From NCBI GenBank assembly GCA_934418295.1, contig CAKRWZ010000018.1, positions 1-27,240 on the forward strand: a stretch of 27,240 bases of DNA, in the 5' to 3' direction. Source of the DNA: an uncultured Mediterraneibacter sp. (GTDB lineage: Bacteria > Bacillota > Clostridia > Lachnospirales > Lachnospiraceae). The position numbers and the translations under genes are program-made. Positions within the stretch are counted from its first letter, which is position 1. Each line of letters begins with the position of its first letter. Below the pieces are notes generated by a model. It had not been told where the DNA came from and did no database searches. It saw only the letters and a list, made by a program, of their open reading frames with translations. Below are positions 24,668 through 27,240 of this stretch, piece by piece.

Positions 24668-25801
24668 TTATATATCCAAATCTCTCCATGCCCAGGCCGC
24701 ATTGTCCATCCTCAGATCTGCAATCTTTTCCGGCAAAATCACGTCCAGCCCTATACAACGATGTCCGGAAACAATGGACACTCCTTTTTCTTGAAAGCCG
24801 AAACGTCTGTATAATTTTCTCAATCCGGTTTCCGGTTGATCATCCTCACCGCATTTTACCAATGCCGTCAATCTGCTGCCCACCGGAAACTGTGCCAGCG
24901 CTGACATCAGCAGCTCACCGCCGATACCACGTTTCCGATAATGCTCATTGACCACCAAAAAGCCCAGCTCATTTCGCTTTTTCGAAAATCCGACAAATCC
25001 GATCGGTTGTCCGTAATGTCTGACCACGATCACTTCCTGATCCAAAATCTTATTTTCCAATGTGGCATCAAACAGCTCCTGACCATATCCCATGATCACG
25101 TCACGATACTGTCCGGCCATTTCTGTGATCCCTTTCATATCCCTCAATTCCGCAAAAACAGGATTTACCAGTTCATAATTATCCGGATCTACCCCCATGA
25201 TCAAATTCGCTGATTTTCGGATCTCTACAGAATTGATATGGATCCATTCTTCTTCCTGATGAATGATCAAACTGCCCACGCCGTGTGTCAAAAGCATTGC
25301 AGTCACGTCTACAGAAGACGGCGGCTTCACTCCCACCGCCACAAACGTTTCCACGATCTGGCGCAAATACGGCGTCATCAGTGTAAGCAATTCCTCTCTG
25401 ACCGCCAACCGCACCGTTTTGTGCAGATGCTCTGCATACTGCTCACGATATTTTCTTGTTTCCTCAAGCAAAAGTATAAAGAACTTTTGAATTCCGCCAA
25501 ATGGATCTCTCAAAGCAAATTTCGTGATCTCTTCGAAATCTTTTTTGTAATAATCCAAAAACAACTCCATGGCATAATCAAAAACTTCCGCCTTATTTTC
25601 AAAATAATAATAAAACAATCCTACCTCTGCCTCGACCTTTTTCATGATCATGCGGACAGATGTAGCCTCATAACCTTTTTCAAAAAAACATTCCTGCGCA
25701 GCTTTTATAATTTCGCTGCGTTTATCCCTACTCTCCGGCAATTCTTCCGGTACTGCTGTTCCTCTTTTTCTTGCTGTCGTTACGGAATCTTTTTTCTCCA
25801 C
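24668..25801 (-). CDS. TetR-family regulator fused to a GNAT acetyltransferase domain
   Basis: The 377-residue protein joins two parts. Residues 28-80 are a TetR-type DNA-binding region (KRSEIIKAAQECFFEKGYEA, then VGLFYYYFENKAEVFDYAME). A helical ligand-type region follows to about 225. Residues 245-355 form a GNAT fold with the acetyl-CoA loop RKRGIGG at 289-295 after LGFLVVNEHY, and a LYRRFGFQEKG end. The start is GTG, with AGAGGTGA about 4 nt upstream. It is the distal gene of the minus-strand pair and has its own promoter. It probably senses or modifies a small molecule or protein and represses itself and the lipoprotein gene; that role is inferred from sites noted separately. Confidence 0.9.
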   Translation of the reverse strand: MEKKDSVTTARKRGTAVPEELPESRDKRSEIIKAAQECFFEKGYEATSVRMIMKKVEAEVGLFYYYFENKAEVFDYAMELFLDYYKKDFEEITKFALRDPFGGIQKFFILLLEETRKYREQYAEHLHKTVRLAVREELLTLMTPYLRQIVETFVAVGVKPPSSVDVTAMLLTHGVGSLIIHQEEEWIHINSVEIRKSANLIMGVDPDNYELVNPVFAELRDMKGITEMAGQYRDVIMGYGQELFDATLENKILDQEVIVVRHYGQPIGFVGFSKKRNELGFLVVNEHYRKRGIGGELLMSALAQFPVGSRLTALVKCGEDDQPETGLRKLYRRFGFQEKGVSIVSGHRCIGLDVILPEKIADLRMDNAAWAWRDLDI

Positions 25802-25845
25802 GTTCTCACCTCTGTATTCTATTTTATTTTGATCTAAATCATTTA

Positions 25846-25874
25846 ATTATACCCTTGTTCTTTTAAAAGCACAA
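25846..25874 (-). promoter_or_regulatory. Promoter of the TetR-GNAT gene
   Basis: On the minus strand TTGTGC (25869-25874), 17 bp and a perfect TATAAT (25846-25851) precede the GTG by about 45 bp. The -35 box is weak. The site at 25880-25891 stands directly upstream. Confidence 0.65.
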
Positions 25875-25879
25875 CTATA

Positions 25880-25891
25880 TTTTGTATGAAA
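25880..25891. promoter_or_regulatory. Operator-like site A, upstream of TetR-GNAT
   Basis: TTTTGTATGAAA, a pseudo-palindrome with half-sites around GTAY, stands 6 bp upstream of the -35 box of the TetR-GNAT promoter. The same core occurs at 26786-26798 and 26837-26852, which makes autoregulation plausible. Confidence 0.45.
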
Positions 25892-25924
25892 CTTTTAATT
25901 TTTTTAGCAAATATTCCATTTTTA

Positions 25925-26758
25925 TTACAAATTTTGGTTCTCTACTGCATCGGCAGCCTCTTCCGGGATCTTGATTTCTTTGATCCCGTTATACTCCAAC
26001 TTATCCATATCAATGGTAAAGTTGTTCAAAAGGACTTGTGTTCCATCCTGTTCTATCATCTTGATCGCCGCTCCACCCATTGCAATATTAATTGCCGCCG
26101 GGAATTTACTGTCCTGATAGATTTTATAGGTAACCTGAAATGTCGCATCAGAAAAATCCAGATCCATCCCTTCCATTCCGTTTTCCATCACGCCGGAAAG
26201 AGACTTCATGATTTTATTCAAATCTTTTCCGTCAACAGAAGCAGTAAGTACATATACATCTTTCCCGTTCACCTGTTCAATCTTTGTTTCCAATTTATAT
26301 TTCTTTCCGATATCTGAGAGCTTGGACAGGTTTTTCAACTGATCGCTGTCTACTGTATCCGTTTCCTCCGTCGATTTCGTCCACGTATCACTGACTTTCG
26401 TATAAGTTGTCGTCTTCCCGTCTTCCCCTTCAACGGTGTAAATTTCCATTTCCCCGGTATCAAAAAGCCCTGTAATTTTCATAGAAGCATTCATGTGAAA
26501 GGCCGCCGGCTCTTCTGTCACTTCCATACTGGAATCCAAAACAAATTCCACATTCATTGACATACTTCCCTGCTTTACTCCCATTTCCATGGACATGTCC
26601 ATATCACCCGCCATAGAATCCACCTTTTCCAGATTCTTGCTGCAAGCGTTCATCAAACTCTCTGCCGTTACCTGTTCTTTACTGCCGCACCCACTCAAAA
26701 TTCCTGCAAAGATGCACAGAATCAAAAATACGGATAAAATTCTGTTCTTTCTTTTCAC
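25925..26758 (-). CDS. Secreted lipoprotein of unknown function, probably DUF6612 family
   Basis: Starting at the GTG at 26758, the product is 277 residues and opens with a lipoprotein signal: KRK charges, a hydrophobic stretch and the lipobox LSGC with Cys24. After cleavage and lipidation the protein would sit on the outer face of the membrane. The mature part has many Met and Asp residues and beta-type segments (GLFDTGEMEIYTVEGEDGK, KLETKIEQVNGKDVYVLTAS) reminiscent of LolA/LppX-like folds. AAGGAG lies 10 nt before this GTG. The ATG at 26779 would add seven residues ahead of the signal peptide. No function is known to me; the DUF6612 name is from memory. It is separated from the TetR-GNAT gene by 123 bp. 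Confidence 0.8.
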   Translation of the reverse strand: MKRKNRILSVFLILCIFAGILSGCGSKEQVTAESLMNACSKNLEKVDSMAGDMDMSMEMGVKQGSMSMNVEFVLDSSMEVTEEPAAFHMNASMKITGLFDTGEMEIYTVEGEDGKTTTYTKVSDTWTKSTEETDTVDSDQLKNLSKLSDIGKKYKLETKIEQVNGKDVYVLTASVDGKDLNKIMKSLSGVMENGMEGMDLDFSDATFQVTYKIYQDSKFPAAINIAMGGAAIKMIEQDGTQVLLNNFTIDMDKLEYNGIKEIKIPEEAADAVENQNL

Positions 26759-26785
26759 GATACACACTCTCCTTTTCATTTATCC

Positions 26786-26798
26786 TTTTGTACGAAAA
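26786..26798. promoter_or_regulatory. Operator-like site B, in the lipoprotein leader
   Basis: TTTTGTACGAAAA is nearly a perfect palindrome around GTAC. It lies between the lipoprotein promoter and its start codon, where a bound TetR-type protein would block transcription. It matches site A in 11 of 12 positions. Confidence 0.45.
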
Positions 26799-26836
26799 TC
26801 TATAACTCCGTCCTTTCGCACAGCATAGTTATATTA

Positions 26837-26865
26837 ATTTTAGCATACAAAACTCTTTTTTACAA
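26837..26865 (-). promoter_or_regulatory. Promoter of the lipoprotein gene with operator-like site C
   Basis: On the minus strand TTGTAA (26860-26865), 17 bp and TAAAAT (26837-26842), with an extended -10 TGC, form a good promoter. Site C, TTTTGTATGCTAAAAT (26837-26852), covers the spacer and the -10 box. Repressor binding here would compete with RNA polymerase. Confidence 0.6.
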
Positions 26866-26883
26866 CTCAGGGTATGTACGATC

Positions 26884-26937
26884 CTTATCATACATTGTAG
26901 GATTACAATACATGTTTGACAAACCTACAATGATAAG
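26884..26937. repeat. Long inverted repeat between the lipoprotein and HTH genes
   Basis: CTTATCAT and ATTGTAGG on the left match CCTACAATGATAAG on the right over 14 bp, the left arm holding 4 extra bases, with a 22-bp gap that itself contains GTTTGACAAAC. It could be an operator or the footprint of a small mobile element. Of the gap 26759-27095, the rest holds the two divergent promoters and I see no gene. Confidence 0.5.
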
Positions 26938-26994
26938 AATTTCAAACTTTTGATAGGCACAAAATGTTATAGCTGATTTAACGGTTGCGTATAA

Positions 26995-27055
26995 TTGCCG
27001 ATATCGGCGAAATCAGAATATTATTTCATCATCAAATCTTGATATTTTGCCGATA
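26995..27055. promoter_or_regulatory. Operator-like repeats before the HTH gene
   Basis: GCCGATATCGGC (26997-27008) is a perfect 12-bp palindrome. TTGCCGATA occurs at 26995-27003 and again at 27047-27055, the second copy inside the promoter spacer of the HTH gene. The arrangement suits autorepression by the gene product. Confidence 0.5.
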
Positions 27056-27067
27056 ATGTGCTATACT
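27039..27067 (+). promoter_or_regulatory. Promoter of the HTH gene
   Basis: TTGATA (27039-27044), 17 bp and TATACT (27062-27067), with an extended -10 TGC, lie about 28 bp before the ATG. Confidence 0.75.
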
Positions 27068-27095
27068 ATCCACATGTAGAAAGTGAGGGTTCGCT

Positions 27096-27240
27096 ATGAA
27101 CTATATTTCTGTCGCAGAAGCGGCGAAAAGGTGGGGCGTTTCCGAACGCAGCGTGCGCGGGTATTGCGCCGAAGGAAAAATCGACGGTGCATTTCTGACC
27201 GGAAAGACATGGAACATACCCGAAACCGCGGAGAAGCCCG
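27096..27240 (+). CDS. Helix-turn-helix (MerR/excisionase-like) protein, N-terminus only
   Basis: The visible 48 codons read MNYISVAEAAKRWGVSERSV, then RGYCAEGKIDGAFLTGKTW and NIPETAEKP. This is a winged helix-turn-helix of the MerR/excisionase type, with the usual wing GAFLTGKTWNIP. GAGGG lies 6 nt before the ATG. In Lachnospiraceae such a start can be followed by a Fic or other effector domain; the rest is off the window, so I do not name it. The coding bases are clearly richer in G and C (GCGGCG, CGCAGCGTGCGCGGG) than the neighbouring genes, a hint of recent transfer. Confidence 0.75.
   Translation, partial: MNYISVAEAAKRWGVSERSVRGYCAEGKIDGAFLTGKTWNIPETAEKP

Noticed and set aside
1..27240. 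CRISPR arrays, tRNA or rRNA genes, insertion sequences
   Set aside because: I saw no regularly spaced repeats, cloverleaf-like sequences, ribosomal RNA motifs or transposase-like frames.

Overview
The window looks like chromosomal DNA of a Gram-positive, spore-forming anaerobe of the Lachnospiraceae (Clostridia). The reasons are AGGAGG-type ribosome sites, TTGnnn-17-TATAAT promoters, a gram-positive PurF with iron-sulfur cysteines, a SleC-like spore cortex-lytic protein, and a three-gene set that I associate with the DUF5717/DUF5716 families of Lachnospiraceae. The genus cannot be fixed from the sequence alone. Most genes lie on the minus strand; the SleC-like gene, the nitroreductase and the aro cluster are on the plus strand.

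Layout. 1-2742 (minus): purF then purB (cut by the window edge), with a clear purF promoter. 2895-8224 (minus): an uncharacterised operon of a 1095-residue scaffold-like protein, a degenerate Hsp70/actin-fold protein and a TPR protein, from its own promoter at about 8332-8360. 8608-12875 (minus): carA-carB, overlapping by 1 bp, behind a structured leader. 13125-14384 (plus): the SleC-like protein. 14478-15020 (plus): a nitroreductase frame interrupted by an in-frame TGA at codon 6. 15155-20807 (minus): the conserved envelope/translation operon pyrH-frr-uppS-cdsA-dxr-rseP plus a small Cys-rich protein, ending at a strong terminator. 21022-24560 (plus): aroF-aroB-aroE and a HEPN-like membrane-anchored protein, closed by a two-way terminator. 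24668-26758 (minus): a lipoprotein gene and a TetR-GNAT fusion regulator. 27096 to the end (plus): the start of a GC-rich helix-turn-helix gene.

Much of the window is core metabolism: purine synthesis (purF, purB), carbamoyl phosphate (carAB), UMP phosphorylation (pyrH), ribosome recycling (frr), isoprenoid and phospholipid precursors (dxr, uppS, cdsA), intramembrane proteolysis (rseP) and early shikimate steps (aroF, aroB, aroE). Several start codons were moved from the longest open frame to internal codons with better Shine-Dalgarno spacing (purF, purB, carA, rseP, uppS, aroF, the SleC-like gene, the TPR gene and the lipoprotein).

The best candidate for an undescribed system is the 2895-8224 operon, which reads as a pseudo-Hsp70 with its own large solenoid partner and a TPR partner. 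Second is the TetR-GNAT/lipoprotein pair, which shares three similar operator-like sites.
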